From Streptomyces goshikiensis (GTDB lineage: Bacteria > Actinomycetota > Actinomycetes > Streptomycetales > Streptomycetaceae), in the NCBI RefSeq assembly GCF_014650555.1, contig NZ_BMVE01000002.1, positions 248,001 to 312,000 of the forward strand: 64,000 nucleotides of DNA, given 5' to 3'. Position numbers and translations under genes: made by a program. Below the pieces are notes generated by a model. It did not search any database, had not been told where the DNA came from, and was given only the letters and a program-made list of their open reading frames with translations. Positions 46,211-55,696 of the stretch are shown piece by piece (the first letter of the stretch is position 1; each line of letters starts with the position of its first letter).

Positions 46211-48340
46211 TTAGGCCGGGACGCTCGCCACGCCCGGGGCGAGGAACTTCTTGCCGTTCACTCGCTCGGAGACGCCCTCGCGGTCCAGGTACGGCGTGAT
46301 GCCGCCCAGGTGGAAGGGCCAGCCGGCGCCGGTGATGAGGCAGAGGTCGATGTCCTGGGCCTCGGCCACGACACCCTCCTCCAGCATCAGGCCGATCTCC
46401 TGCGCCACCGCGTCCAGGACGCGATCGCGGACCTGCTCCTCCGTCAGGACGGAGTCGCCCTGCACGAGGAGGGCGGCGACCTCGGGGTCCAGCTCCGGCT
46501 TGCCGGAATCGTAGACGTAGAAGCCGCGCTTGCCGGCCTTGACCACGGCGGCCAGGTTCGGCGAGACGGTGAAGCGCTCCGGGAAGGAGCGGTTCAGGGT
46601 CTCGGAGACGTGCAGACCGATCGCGGGTCCGACGAGCTCCAGGAGCACCAGCGGGGACATCGGCAGGCCGAGCGGCTCGATGGCCTTCTCCGCCGTGACG
46701 ACCGGGGTGCCCTCGTCGATGACGTTCTGGATCTCGCCCATGAAGCGGGTCAGGATGCGGTTCACGACGAACGCCGGGGCGTCCTTGGTGAGGACCGCGG
46801 TCTTCTTCAGCTTCCTGGCGACACCGAAGGCCGTGGCCAGCGAGGCGTCGTCGGTCTGCTCACCGCGGACGATCTCCAGCAGGGGGAGGATCGCGACCGG
46901 GTTGAAGAAGTGGAAGCCGACCACGCGCTCCGGGTGCTGGAGCTTCGAGGCCATCTCGGAGACCGACAGCGAGGAGGTGTTGGTGGCGAGGATCGCGTGC
47001 GCCGGGGCGACCGCCTCGACCTCCGCGAACACCTTCTGCTTGACGGACATCTCCTCGAACACGGCCTCGATGATGAAGTCCGCGTCCGCGAAGCCCTCGG
47101 CCTTGTCGAGCACACCCGTCACCAGGGCGGTCAGGCGGTTGGCCTTGTCCTGGTTGATGCGGCCCTTGCCGAGCAGCTTCTGGATCTCGGCGTGGACGTA
47201 GCCCACGCCCTTGTCCACGCGCTCCTGGTCGATGTCGGTGAGGACCACCGGCACCTCCAGGCGACGCAGGAAGAGCAGCGCCAGCTGCGAGGCCATCAGG
47301 CCCGCGCCGACGACGCCGACCTTGGTGACCGGACGGGCCAGGGACTTGTCCGGGGCACCGGCCGGGCGCTTGGCGCGCTTCTGCACCAGGTTGAAGGCGT
47401 AGATGCCCGAGCGCAGCTCGCCGCCCATGATGAGGTCCGCGAGCGCGGTGTCCTCGGCGTCGAAGCCGGCCTGGAGGTCCCCGTCCTTGGCCGCGGCGAT
47501 GATGTCCAGCGCGCGGTAGGCGGCCGGAGCGGCGCCGTGCACCTTGGAGTCCGCGATGAAGCGGCCCTTGGCGACGGCCGCGTCCCAGGCCTCGCCGCGC
47601 TCGACCTCGGCGCGGACGACCTCGGTGGTGCCGTTCAGGACGTTCGCGGTCCACAGGAGCGACTGCTCCAGGAAGTCCGCGCCTTCGAACAGCGCGTCGG
47701 CGATGCCGAGCTCGAAGACCTGCTTGCCCTTCAGCTGCCGGTTCTGGTTCAGCGAGTTCTCGATGATCACCGAGATCGCGCGCTCCGCGCCGATCAGGTT
47801 CGGGAGCAGGGCGCAGCCGCCCCAGCCCGGAACCAGGCCGAGGAAGACCTCGGGCAGCGAGAAGGCCGGGATGGCCTTCGAGACGGTGCGGTAGGTGCAG
47901 TGCAGACCGACCTCGACACCGCCGCCCATCGCCGCGCCGTTGTAGTACGCGAAGGTGGGGACGGACAGCGCGGCCAGGCGCTTGAAGACGTCGTGGCCGC
48001 CCTTGCCGATGGCGAGCGCCTCGTCGTGCTTCTTCAGCAGCTCGACGCCCTTGAGGTCGGCGCCGACCGCGAAGATGAACGGCTTGCCGGTGATGCCCGC
48101 GCCGACGATGGAGCCCGCGAGGGCCTCCTGCTCGACCTGGTCGATCGCCGCGTTCAGGTTGGCGAGGGACTGCGGGCCGAAGGTGGTCGGCTTGGTGTGG
48201 TCGAAGCCGTTGTCCAGCGTGACGAGCGCGAAGCGCCCGGCGCCGAAGGGCAGGTCCAGGTGGCGGACGTGCGCGGCGGTGACGACCTCGTCCGGGAACA
48301 GCTCGGCCGCGCCCTTCAGGAGCTCAGCGGTGGTGCTCAC
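46211..48340 (-). CDS. fadB: 3-hydroxyacyl-CoA dehydrogenase/enoyl-CoA hydratase (FadB-type multifunctional protein)
   Basis: A 709-residue bifunctional beta-oxidation enzyme. The N-terminal enoyl-CoA hydratase domain (about residues 1-290) contains YYNGAAMGGGVEVGLHC and the PEVFLGLVPGWGG oxyanion/catalytic-glutamate segment. The 3-hydroxyacyl-CoA dehydrogenase domain begins around residue 340 with the NAD motif VGVVGAGLMASQLA and continues with HFFNPVAILPLLEIV (catalytic His). The GTG start overlaps the thiolase stop codon, so the pair is translationally coupled and should form the fatty-acid oxidation complex. It matches SCO6026. Confidence 0.93.
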   Translation of the reverse strand: MSTTAELLKGAAELFPDEVVTAAHVRHLDLPFGAGRFALVTLDNGFDHTKPTTFGPQSLANLNAAIDQVEQEALAGSIVGAGITGKPFIFAVGADLKGVELLKKHDEALAIGKGGHDVFKRLAALSVPTFAYYNGAAMGGGVEVGLHCTYRTVSKAIPAFSLPEVFLGLVPGWGGCALLPNLIGAERAISVIIENSLNQNRQLKGKQVFELGIADALFEGADFLEQSLLWTANVLNGTTEVVRAEVERGEAWDAAVAKGRFIADSKVHGAAPAAYRALDIIAAAKDGDLQAGFDAEDTALADLIMGGELRSGIYAFNLVQKRAKRPAGAPDKSLARPVTKVGVVGAGLMASQLALLFLRRLEVPVVLTDIDQERVDKGVGYVHAEIQKLLGKGRINQDKANRLTALVTGVLDKAEGFADADFIIEAVFEEMSVKQKVFAEVEAVAPAHAILATNTSSLSVSEMASKLQHPERVVGFHFFNPVAILPLLEIVRGEQTDDASLATAFGVARKLKKTAVLTKDAPAFVVNRILTRFMGEIQNVIDEGTPVVTAEKAIEPLGLPMSPLVLLELVGPAIGLHVSETLNRSFPERFTVSPNLAAVVKAGKRGFYVYDSGKPELDPEVAALLVQGDSVLTEEQVRDRVLDAVAQEIGLMLEEGVVAEAQDIDLCLITGAGWPFHLGGITPYLDREGVSERVNGKKFLAPGVASVPA

Positions 48341-49563
48341 TTGGAGTCTCCCTCGGCGTTGAAGTTCGGGTTCTCCCAGATGACCGTGGCGCCCATGCCG
48401 AAGCCGACGCACATGGTGGTCAGGCCGTAGCGGACGTGCGGCTGCTCCTCGAACTGGCGGGCCAGCTGCGTCATCAGACGGACGCCGGAGGAGGCGAGCG
48501 GGTGGCCGAAGGCGATGGCGCCGCCGTACTGGTTCACCCGGGCGTCGTCATCGGCGATGCCGTAGTGCTCCAGGAAGGCGAGGACCTGGACCGCGAAGGC
48601 CTCGTTGATCTCGAACAGGCCGATGTCCTCGATGGACAGGCCGGCCTGGGCGAGGGCCTTCTCGGTGGCCGGGATCGGGCCGTAGCCCATGACCTCCGGC
48701 TCGACACCCGCGAAGGAGTACGAGACGAGGCGCATCTTGACCGGGAGGTTGTTCTCGCGGGCGAAGTCCTCGGAGGCGATGATCGCGGCGGTCGCACCGT
48801 CGTTGAGACCGGCGGCGTTGCCCGCGGTGACCTTGCCGTGGGTACGGAACGGGGTCTTCAGGCCGGCCAGGTTCTCCAGCGTGGTGCCCGGGCGCATCGG
48901 CTCGTCGGAGGTGACCAGGCCCCAGCCGGTCTCGCCGACGGCCTCGTTGGTGTTGCGCACCGAGATCGGGACCAGGTCCTGCTGGATCTTGCCGTCGGCG
49001 TACGCCTTGGCGGCCTTCTCCTGCGAGCGCACCGCGTACTCGTCGGTGCGGAGCTTGGTGATCGTCGGGTACCGGTCGTGCAGGTTCTCGGCGGTCATGC
49101 CCATGAACAGGGCGGACTCGTCGACCAGCTTCTCGGAGACGAAGCGCGGGTTCGGGTCGACGCCCTCGCCCATGGGGTGGCGGCCCATGTGCTCGACACC
49201 GCCGGCGAGGGCGACGTCGTACGCACCGAAGGCCACACCGCCCGCGACGGCGGTCACGGCGGTCAGCGCGCCGGCGCACATGCGGTCGATCGAGTAGCCC
49301 GGTACGGACTGCGGGAGGCCCGCGAGGATGCCGGCCGTGCGGCCCAGCGTGAGGCCCTGGTCGCCGATCTGCGTGGTCGCGGCGATGGCGACCTCGTCGA
49401 TCTTCTTGGGGTCCAGGTCCGGGTTGCGGCGCAGCAGCTCCCGGATCGCCTTCACGACGAGGTCGTCGGCGCGGGTCTCGTGGTAGATGCCCTTCGGGCC
49501 CGCCTTGCCGAACGGGGTGCGGACGCCGTCGACGAAGACGACGTCCCTGACGGTACGAGGCAC
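48337..49563 (-). CDS. fadA: Acetyl-CoA acyltransferase (thiolase, FadA-type)
   Basis: A 408-residue thiolase II-family enzyme that cleaves 3-ketoacyl-CoA at the end of each beta-oxidation round. The active residues are Cys96 in SIDRMCAGALTAV, the His in GGAIAFGHPLASSG and the Cys in TTMCVGFGMGA. GTG 49563 is chosen because GGAGGAGA lies 6 nt upstream and the product starts MPRTVRDVVFVDG. It is upstream of and overlaps fadB on the minus strand. Similarity to degradative rather than biosynthetic thiolases is judged from the partner gene. Confidence 0.92.
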   Translation of the reverse strand: MPRTVRDVVFVDGVRTPFGKAGPKGIYHETRADDLVVKAIRELLRRNPDLDPKKIDEVAIAATTQIGDQGLTLGRTAGILAGLPQSVPGYSIDRMCAGALTAVTAVAGGVAFGAYDVALAGGVEHMGRHPMGEGVDPNPRFVSEKLVDESALFMGMTAENLHDRYPTITKLRTDEYAVRSQEKAAKAYADGKIQQDLVPISVRNTNEAVGETGWGLVTSDEPMRPGTTLENLAGLKTPFRTHGKVTAGNAAGLNDGATAAIIASEDFARENNLPVKMRLVSYSFAGVEPEVMGYGPIPATEKALAQAGLSIEDIGLFEINEAFAVQVLAFLEHYGIADDDARVNQYGGAIAFGHPLASSGVRLMTQLARQFEEQPHVRYGLTTMCVGFGMGATVIWENPNFNAEGDSK

Positions 49564-49701
49564 GTTGGCTCTCCTCCAGGTGCGGGTGTGCACTGCTGCG
49601 CGGGGGCGCGTTCGGCCGGTGTGGCTGAGCGCCCGCTCACCTGGCCCATGCTACTTGCGGGTAACCAATGTGCACACCCCCTCCCCGAGGAGCGGCGAAC
49701 G

Positions 49702-50430
49702 TCACACCCCCGTGGGCGTACGCGCCGGGGCGGAGGTGAAGGACGCCGCCAGGGGGGCCGAGAGGCGGACGGTCTCCGCGACGAAGGCGCGGCGCCGGAC
49801 ACCGAGGTGGCGCAAGGCCGGGCCGTGGTCCACGGCGACCAGGGCGGCCGCCCCGGCCAGCAGGATCCGCCACCCGCCCGCCACCGCGCGGCGCGCCGGC
49901 GCCGGGAGCCCCGCGAAGCCCTCGCGCAGCCGCCGGCAGTGGAACGGAACGTGCCGCTCCTCGTCCGCCAGGATCCGCCCCGCCACCTCCGAGGCCAGCG
50001 GATCGGCGGCCCCGTCCCGCACCGCCCGGTAGTAGCGCAGGGCCACCACCTCCGCGACCATCAGCACCAGCAGCTCCATCCGCAGCCCCATCAGCCTGCG
50101 CAGCCGCACGAACACCGCGTCGCTCCAGTGCCCCGACAGGGTCCCCGAGCCCCCGGCCGCCAGCAGCAGCGCCAGCATCCGCGCATGGTTCTGCTCCTCG
50201 GCGACGAAGAGCCGGACCGCCCCGGCGTACACCGGATCCCCGGCCCGCTCCGCCTTCCCGATCAGCGCGGAGCCGTCCCCGTCCTCACCGACCTGGAACT
50301 TCCGAAGGCTCCGGACGAGCGCCGGGTCCAGCGCCGCGCCCAGGCTCCAGAGGGGATCGCCCACGGCGCCGCGGCGCTCCCGCTCGGCCTCGAACTCCCG
50401 TACCCACGTCTCGTACCTCCAATTGATCAT
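49702..50430 (-). CDS. Ferritin-like diiron protein of unknown function
   Basis: A 242-residue, mainly helical protein. Two ExxH pairs fit a ferritin-like dimetal site: VAEEQNHARML (residues ~80-90) and ILADEERHVPFHC (about 155-167), with further helices between. There is no signal peptide. ATG 50430 is preferred to TTG 50436; no Shine-Dalgarno is present. A -10-like TAGTTT ends 6 bp before the ATG, so the mRNA may be leaderless. It lies between thiolase and RNase D and its substrate is unknown. Confidence 0.7.
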   Translation of the reverse strand: MINWRYETWVREFEAERERRGAVGDPLWSLGAALDPALVRSLRKFQVGEDGDGSALIGKAERAGDPVYAGAVRLFVAEEQNHARMLALLLAAGGSGTLSGHWSDAVFVRLRRLMGLRMELLVLMVAEVVALRYYRAVRDGAADPLASEVAGRILADEERHVPFHCRRLREGFAGLPAPARRAVAGGWRILLAGAAALVAVDHGPALRHLGVRRRAFVAETVRLSAPLAASFTSAPARTPTGV

Positions 50431-50466
50431 GTTCAAAAACTACGCGAGGTTTGAGCATGTTCAAAA
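50428..50466 (-). promoter_or_regulatory. Leaderless promoter with repeated CATGTTCAAAA operator-like elements
   Basis: CATGTTCAAAA occurs at 50428-50438 (over the start codon) and 50456-50466. The second copy sits in the palindrome TTTGAGCATGTTCAAA (50450-50465, 14 of 16 symmetrical). On the minus strand TTTGAA (50465-50460) and TAGTTT (50442-50437) are 17 bp apart, which places transcription start at or next to the ATG. A repressor bound to the two copies would cover the promoter. Confidence 0.55.
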
Positions 50467-50524
50467 GGCGCTCGGGAGGGCTGTGACGGAACCGGGACAA
50501 GTCCCCGGTGCGACGCGGACGCGC

Positions 50525-50560
50525 GAAGAGCCCCCGGCCGTGATCGGACGGGGGCTCTTC
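50525..50560. terminator. Terminator after the RNase D gene
   Basis: A perfect 12-bp stem (50525-50536 with 50549-50560, 12-nt loop) lies 18 bp past the RNase D stop on the minus strand. Confidence 0.8.
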
Positions 50561-50577
50561 GGGTGGAAAGGGGTGCC

Positions 50578-51858
50578 TCAGTCGGTCACGGCCAGGGCCT
50601 CGACCAGCGCCGGGGTCACCTGCTCGATCTGCCACGGGCGGGCGCCGTAGCCCGCCAGGGCCTCGGTCACCGAGCCCGCGTCGAGCCGCTGCGGGGGCTC
50701 CCAGCACAGCCGGCGGACCGTGTCCGGGGTGATCAGGTTCTCCTGGGGCAGGTTCAGCCCCTCGGCCAGCGCGGAGACGGCCGTGCGGGCCGCCGCCAGC
50801 CGGGCCGCGGCCGCCGGATCCTTGTCCGCCCAGGAACGCGGCGGCGGGGGACCGGCCGGGGTCGCCCCCGGCTGCGGCAGGGCGTTCTCGGGCAGGGCCT
50901 TCGCCCGCTCGACGGCCGCCATCCACTGCTCCAGCTGGCGCCGCCCCATCCGCTGCCCGTACCCGGGCAGGGCCGACAGGGCCTGCGCGTTCAGCGGCAT
51001 CGCCAGCGCGGCCTCGACGATCGCGGCGTCACCCAGCACCTTGCCCGGTGATACGTCACGCCGCTGCGCGATCCGGTCCCGGGACTCCCACAGCTCCCGT
51101 ACGACCGCCATCTGACGGCGCCGGCGCACCTTGTGCATGCCGGAGGTGCGGCGCCAGGGGTCCTTGCGCGGCGGGGCGGGCGGGGCGGCGGCGATGGCGT
51201 CGAACTCCTGGCGGGCCCATTCCAGCTTGCCCTGCCGGTCCAGCTCCTCCTCCAGCGCGTCGCGCAGGTCCACCAGGAGCTCCACGTCCAGGGCGGCGTA
51301 GCGCAGCCAGGGCTCGGGGAGCGGCCGGGTCGACCAGTCGACGGCGGAGTGGCCCTTCTCCAGTACGTAGCCCAGCACGCCCTCGACCATCGCGCCGAGG
51401 CCGACGCGGGGGAAGCCCGCGAGGCGGCCGGCGAGCTCGGTGTCGAACAGGGAGGTGGGCTCCATGCCTATTTCGCGCAGGCACGGCAGGTCCTGGGTGG
51501 CGGCGTGCAGGATCCACTCGGTGCCGGACAGGGCTTCGCCCAGCGAGGAGAGGTCGGGGCAGCCGACCGGGTCGATGAGCGCGGAACCCGCGCCCTCGCG
51601 CCGGAGCTGCACCAGGTAGGCGCGCTGGCCGTAGCGGTATCCGGAGGCCCGCTCGGCGTCGACGGCGACGGGCCCGGTGCCCGCGGCGAAGGCCGCGACC
51701 ACCTCGGCGAGCGCCTCGGCGTCGGCGACGACCGGGGGGATCCCCTCACGGGGTTCGAGCAGGGGTACGGGCAGCCCATCGGACGAAACCTTGTCGTCCG
51801 GGGGGCCGCCCCCGGTGGTGGTGCGCAGGTCTGCTGCGGTCTCTTGGGCGTCGGTCAC
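50578..51858 (-). CDS. rnd: Ribonuclease D-like 3'-5' exoribonuclease with HRDC domain
   Basis: A 426-residue DEDDy-type exonuclease. Exo motifs are visible: VAVDAERASGY (first Asp and Glu), ILHAATQDLPCLRE (second Asp) and RYAALDVELLVDL (Tyr and last Asp). An HRDC helical domain follows at about residues 215-300 (KVRRRRQMAVVRELWESRDR). The family trims the 3' ends of tRNA and other stable RNAs. The C-terminal 130 residues are actinobacteria-type extension. It is close upstream of the terminator at 50525. Confidence 0.9.
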   Translation of the reverse strand: MTDAQETAADLRTTTGGGPPDDKVSSDGLPVPLLEPREGIPPVVADAEALAEVVAAFAAGTGPVAVDAERASGYRYGQRAYLVQLRREGAGSALIDPVGCPDLSSLGEALSGTEWILHAATQDLPCLREIGMEPTSLFDTELAGRLAGFPRVGLGAMVEGVLGYVLEKGHSAVDWSTRPLPEPWLRYAALDVELLVDLRDALEEELDRQGKLEWARQEFDAIAAAPPAPPRKDPWRRTSGMHKVRRRRQMAVVRELWESRDRIAQRRDVSPGKVLGDAAIVEAALAMPLNAQALSALPGYGQRMGRRQLEQWMAAVERAKALPENALPQPGATPAGPPPPRSWADKDPAAAARLAAARTAVSALAEGLNLPQENLITPDTVRRLCWEPPQRLDAGSVTEALAGYGARPWQIEQVTPALVEALAVTD

Positions 51859-51982
51859 CGGTCAAGGGTATCCGTGGATACGGGGCGCCCGTCGCCGGAA
51901 CGTTCCGGCGACGGGCGCGAGATGGAAGTGCGGACGTTTCCCCGAGTTCCCCGGACGTTCTCCGAGGGGGCTCGGGCGGGGG

Positions 51983-52645
51983 TCAGTGGATGATCCCCGT
52001 CCGCAGGGCGACGGCGACCATTCCGGCCCGGTCGCCGGTGCCCAGCTTGCGGGCGATCCGGGCGAGGTGGGACTTGACGGTCAGGGCGGACAGGCCCATC
52101 GAGACGCCGATGGCCTTGTTGGACTGGCCCTCCGCGACGAGGCGCAGGACCTCGACCTCGCGGCCGGAGAGCTCCCGGTAGCCGCCCGGGTGGCTCGGGG
52201 CACCCGGGGGGCGGCGGTGCATACGGGCGGCGGCGGCGCCGATGGGGGCGGCGCCGGGCCGGGTGGGGAGCCCGATGTTGGTCCGCGTGCCGGTGACGAC
52301 GTAGCCCTTCACTCCGCCCGCGAGGGCGTTGCGTACGGCGCCGATGTCATCGGCGGCGGAGAGGGCCAGGCCGTTCGGCCAGCCCGCCGCCCGGGTCTCG
52401 GAGAGCAGGGTGAGACCGGAACCGTCGGGCAGGTGCACGTCGGCCACGCAGATGTCGCGCGGGCTGCCGACGCGGGGGCGGGCCTCCGCGATGGACGACG
52501 CCTCGATCACGTCACGTACTCCGAGGGCCCACAGATGGCGGGTCACGGTGGAACGGACGCGCGGGTCGGCCACGACGACCATGGCCGTCGGCTTGTTCGG
52601 GCGGTAGGCGACCAGGCTTGCGGGCTGCTCGAGAAGAACGGACAC
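51983..52645 (-). CDS. whiI: Atypical response regulator WhiI
   Basis: A 220-residue LuxR/NarL-type regulator needed for sporulation septation and spore maturation in S. coelicolor, where it heterodimerises with BldM. The receiver (residues ~20-120) is degenerate: one acidic residue in VVVADPRV instead of a pair, Asp69 at the phosphorylation site in CVADVHLP, and Thr118 where the conserved lysine is expected (GYVVTGT). The LuxR HTH covers about 155-215 (LSGREVEVLRLVAEGQSNKA). GTG 52645 has AGGAGG 5 nt upstream. No sensor kinase is nearby. A sigma-WhiG promoter precedes it. Confidence 0.9.
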   Translation of the reverse strand: MSVLLEQPASLVAYRPNKPTAMVVVADPRVRSTVTRHLWALGVRDVIEASSIAEARPRVGSPRDICVADVHLPDGSGLTLLSETRAAGWPNGLALSAADDIGAVRNALAGGVKGYVVTGTRTNIGLPTRPGAAPIGAAAARMHRRPPGAPSHPGGYRELSGREVEVLRLVAEGQSNKAIGVSMGLSALTVKSHLARIARKLGTGDRAGMVAVALRTGIIH

Positions 52646-52723
52646 CTAGGCCTCCTGGGGGAGTGGCGGGACGGCCGGCTGGGGGAAGGAAGCCGGTGCG
52701 AACCGTGCGGATGGTCACTGACT

Positions 52724-52751
52724 CCTTCGGCACGTCACCCGCCCGGCTTTA
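52724..52751 (-). promoter_or_regulatory. Sigma-WhiG-type promoter of whiI
   Basis: On the minus strand TAAA (52751-52748) is followed after 16 bp by GCCGAAGG (52731-52724). This matches the WhiG/sigma-FliA-class pattern TAAA-N15/16-GCCGATAA except for the last bases. whiI is known as a WhiG target in S. coelicolor. The gap 52646-52971 holds this promoter and nothing else recognisable. Confidence 0.75.
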
Positions 52752-52971
52752 GGGAATGATCACGATTTGGTGAGTAACAATTCGGGCAATTCGGACGCAC
52801 GATCGATCATCGGGTGATCAGAAGCCGCCGCGGAAGCCGCGATCTGGCACCCGGATGGGGGCCGGATCGGTCGTGACGTGCGCGAAGGCGCGCGGGGCGC
52901 CGCCCGTTCGGGTGGCCGTCCACGGGTGCCGCCGCGGCCGCTCGTACGGGTGGCGGCCGCTCCCGCCGCTC

Positions 52972-53628
52972 TTACGGGTGGTGCGGCCCGCGGCGCTGCG
53001 GCAGCGTGACCACGCCCGTGCCCGCGTCCGTCGGCCCCGCCGGCGGCAGCCCCGCGATCTGGCACAGCAGCTCGCACCACGCCGACAGGTGCGCCGAGGT
53101 GTCCGGGACCCCGCCCGCCCCCTCGCGCGGCGTCCACGAGGCCCTGATCTCGATCTGGGTGGCCGGCCGGCGCTCCGCCAGCCCGCCGAAGTAGTGCGAG
53201 CTCGCCATGGTCACGGTCCCGCTCGGTTCCCCGTACCCGAGCCCGCGCGCGTCCAGCGCCCCGGTCAGCCAGGACCAGCACACCTCGGGGAGCAGCGGGT
53301 CCGCGGCCATCTCCGGCTCCAGCTCCGCCCGTACGAGCGTCACCAGCCGGAAGGTGCCGTGCCAGGCGTCGTGCCCGGCGGGGTTGTGGAGCAGGATGAG
53401 CCGGCCGTCGGCGAGATCGTCCTCCCCGTCCACGACCGTGGCCTCCAGGGCGTACGCGTGCGGGGCGAGTCTCTGGGGCGGTTTGGTGGCGTCGACCTCG
53501 ATCCCAGGACGCAGCCGCGCCTTCCTCAAGCCGTCGACCGCCCGCCGGAACGGGAGCGGGACGGAGCTCTCCTCCGCGCTGTCCATACCGTCAGCGCCAT
53601 CTGAAAATCGTCCCTGAGCCGCAGCCAT
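52972..53628 (-). CDS. DUF3000-family protein
   Basis: A 218-residue conserved actinobacterial protein (DUF3000). It is soluble, with no signal peptide or membrane segment. Characteristic stretches are [43 protein letters not shown] and [20 protein letters not shown]. The start is uncertain between ATG 53628 and ATG 53586, neither with a strong Shine-Dalgarno. It diverges from hemE, a neighbourhood kept in streptomycetes, but no function is known. Confidence 0.8.
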   Translation of the reverse strand: MAAAQGRFSDGADGMDSAEESSVPLPFRRAVDGLRKARLRPGIEVDATKPPQRLAPHAYALEATVVDGEDDLADGRLILLHNPAGHDAWHGTFRLVTLVRAELEPEMAADPLLPEVCWSWLTGALDARGLGYGEPSGTVTMASSHYFGGLAERRPATQIEIRASWTPREGAGGVPDTSAHLSAWCELLCQIAGLPPAGPTDAGTGVVTLPQRRGPHHP

Positions 53629-53719
53629 GCGGGGAAGACTAGGCGGTATGTGCGGCCGTACGGCGCAGGGACACCCGCGCCGGGCCGGGCACTTCTTCAT
53701 ACGTGCGAAGATTTGGCGC

Positions 53720-54784
53720 GTGAGCGCCAACGACCGCCCCCAGGGCACGCCGAGTCAGACGTACGATTCCGCCTTCCTGAAGGCGTGCCGCCGCGAGCCG
53801 GTCCCGCACACCCCGGTGTGGTTCATGCGGCAGGCCGGGCGCTCCCTCCCCGAGTACCGCAAGCTGCGCGAGGGCACGCAGATGCTGGAATCCTGCATGC
53901 GGCCCGACCTGGTCACGGAGATCACACTGCAGCCCGTGCGCCGCCACGACGTGGACGCGGCGATCTTCTTCTCCGACATCGTGGTCCCGCTGAAGGCCAT
54001 CGGCGTCGACCTGGACATCAAGCCGGGCATCGGCCCGGTCGTCGCCCGGCCGATCCGCAGCCGCGCGGACCTCGCACAGCTGCGCGACCTCACCCCGGAG
54101 GACGTCTCGTACGTCACCGAGGCGATCGGCATGCTCACGGGTGAACTGGGCTCCACGCCGTTGATCGGGTTCGCGGGCGCGCCCTTCACCCTCGCGAGCT
54201 ACCTGGTCGAGGGCGGCCCCTCCAAGAACCACGAGCACACCAAGGCCCTGATGTACGGGGACCCGGAGCTGTGGGCCGACCTCCTCGACCGCCTCGCGGA
54301 GATCACCTCCGCCTTCCTGAAGGTCCAGATCGAGGCCGGCGCCTCCGCCGTCCAGCTCTTCGACTCCTGGGTCGGCGCGCTCGCCCCGGCGGACTACCGC
54401 CGCTCGGTGATGCCCGCGTCCGCGAAGGTCCTGGAGTCCGTCGCCTCCTACGGCGTCCCGCGGATCCACTTCGGCGTGGGCACCGGCGAGCTGCTCGGCC
54501 TGATGGGCGAGGCCGGCGCGGACGTCATGGGCGTCGACTACCGGGTCTCGCTGGACGAGGCCGTCCGCCGCGTCGGCCCCGGCAAGGCGCTCCAGGGCAA
54601 CCTCGACCCCGCCGTGCTCTTCTCCACCCCGCAGGCCGTCGAGGCCAAGACGGACGAGGTCCTCGCGGCCGCCGCCGGCCTGGAGGGCCACGTCTTCAAC
54701 CTGGGCCACGGCGTGCTCCCCACCACGGACCCCGACGCCCTGACCCGTCTGGTGGACTACGTCCACACCCGCACCGCCCGCTGA
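53720..54784 (+). CDS. hemE: Uroporphyrinogen decarboxylase
   Basis: A 354-residue enzyme that decarboxylates the four acetate groups of uroporphyrinogen III to give coproporphyrinogen III. The signature [17 protein letters not shown] (residues ~25-41) carries the catalytic arginines. [18 protein letters not shown] and [12 protein letters not shown] are further family blocks, the latter with the substrate Asp. GTG 53720 gives the usual start. The gene diverges from the DUF3000 gene. It is the first of three haem genes in this region. Confidence 0.95.
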   Translation: MSANDRPQGTPSQTYDSAFLKACRREPVPHTPVWFMRQAGRSLPEYRKLREGTQMLESCMRPDLVTEITLQPVRRHDVDAAIFFSDIVVPLKAIGVDLDIKPGIGPVVARPIRSRADLAQLRDLTPEDVSYVTEAIGMLTGELGSTPLIGFAGAPFTLASYLVEGGPSKNHEHTKALMYGDPELWADLLDRLAEITSAFLKVQIEAGASAVQLFDSWVGALAPADYRRSVMPASAKVLESVASYGVPRIHFGVGTGELLGLMGEAGADVMGVDYRVSLDEAVRRVGPGKALQGNLDPAVLFSTPQAVEAKTDEVLAAAAGLEGHVFNLGHGVLPTTDPDALTRLVDYVHTRTAR

Positions 54785-54842
54785 GCCCACGGGCCGCGCA
54801 CCCGTTCACGGGCTGCGCGGCCACCACGGCGCGGCCGGCCGG

Positions 54843-55487
54843 TCACTTCCGCCAGAACAGGTGGTGCGTCACCCCGCTCGGGCTGGGAACGACCTCCAGG
54901 TGGAACCGGTCGCGCAGCTCGTCGGGGGACTCCCACAGCCGTAGCCCGGAGCCGAGCTCCACCGGCGAGACCGCCACGTGCAGGGTGTCGACGAGGCCGG
55001 CGTCGAGGAACTGCCGGATGGTGCTCACCCCGCCGCCGAGCCGGACGTCCTTGCCCCGGGCCGCCTCCCGGGCCCGCGCGAGGACCGTGGCCGGGTCGGC
55101 GTCGACGAAGTGGAAGGTCGTGTCGGCGAGCGTGAAGGACGGGCGTTCGTGGTGGGTCAGCACGAACACCGGGGTGTGGAACGGCGGCTCGTCACCCCAC
55201 CAGCCCTGCCAGTCGTGGTCCTTCCAGGGCCCGCGCTGGGGCCCGAACTTGTTGCGGCCCATGATCTCGGCGCCGATGTTGCGGGCGTAGTCCCGCGTGA
55301 GGTAGTCGTCCAGGCCCCGGCTGCCGCCGGGGGCGGTGCGCATGGGCCAGCTCGCCGTGGCGCCGGCCCAGGCGAACAGCCGCTCGGGCTCGACGTGACC
55401 GAAGGGCCGTTCGAGGGTCTGGTCCTCCCCGGCGCCGATGCCGTCACGGGAGACGTTGAAGTTCTGGACTCGCAGTAGCTGGGCCAC
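54843..55487 (-). CDS. Dihydrofolate-reductase-fold protein (RibD C-terminal family)
   Basis: A 214-residue RibD_C/DHFR-like reductase. Segments include VQNFNVSRDGIGAGEDQ at the start, AEIMGRNKFGPQRGPW and the NADPH-binding KDVRLGGGVSTIRQFLDAGLVD. GTG 55487 is chosen because AGGAGG lies 7 nt upstream. Such small proteins are common in actinomycetes, usually of unknown substrate, and are not the housekeeping DHFR. Confidence 0.85.
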   Translation of the reverse strand: MAQLLRVQNFNVSRDGIGAGEDQTLERPFGHVEPERLFAWAGATASWPMRTAPGGSRGLDDYLTRDYARNIGAEIMGRNKFGPQRGPWKDHDWQGWWGDEPPFHTPVFVLTHHERPSFTLADTTFHFVDADPATVLARAREAARGKDVRLGGGVSTIRQFLDAGLVDTLHVAVSPVELGSGLRLWESPDELRDRFHLEVVPSPSGVTHHLFWRK

Positions 55488-55696
55488 GCCGTTCCTCCTG
55501 GGGTGGGTGACAACGGTGCTGAGACTCTCCGGGCCGCGCAAACTCATCGGAAGCTACCGCTCGCGGGGACCGGACGCGCGGCATGGGCGCGGGGCGCGGG
55601 GGTGGCGCGCGGGGGCGGCCGCCGTTGCGGTTCTGCCGGGGGCGGCACAGCCTGGAGTCTGAGTCAGGCAGCGGCTACGGAAGGACGGACCGCAGT

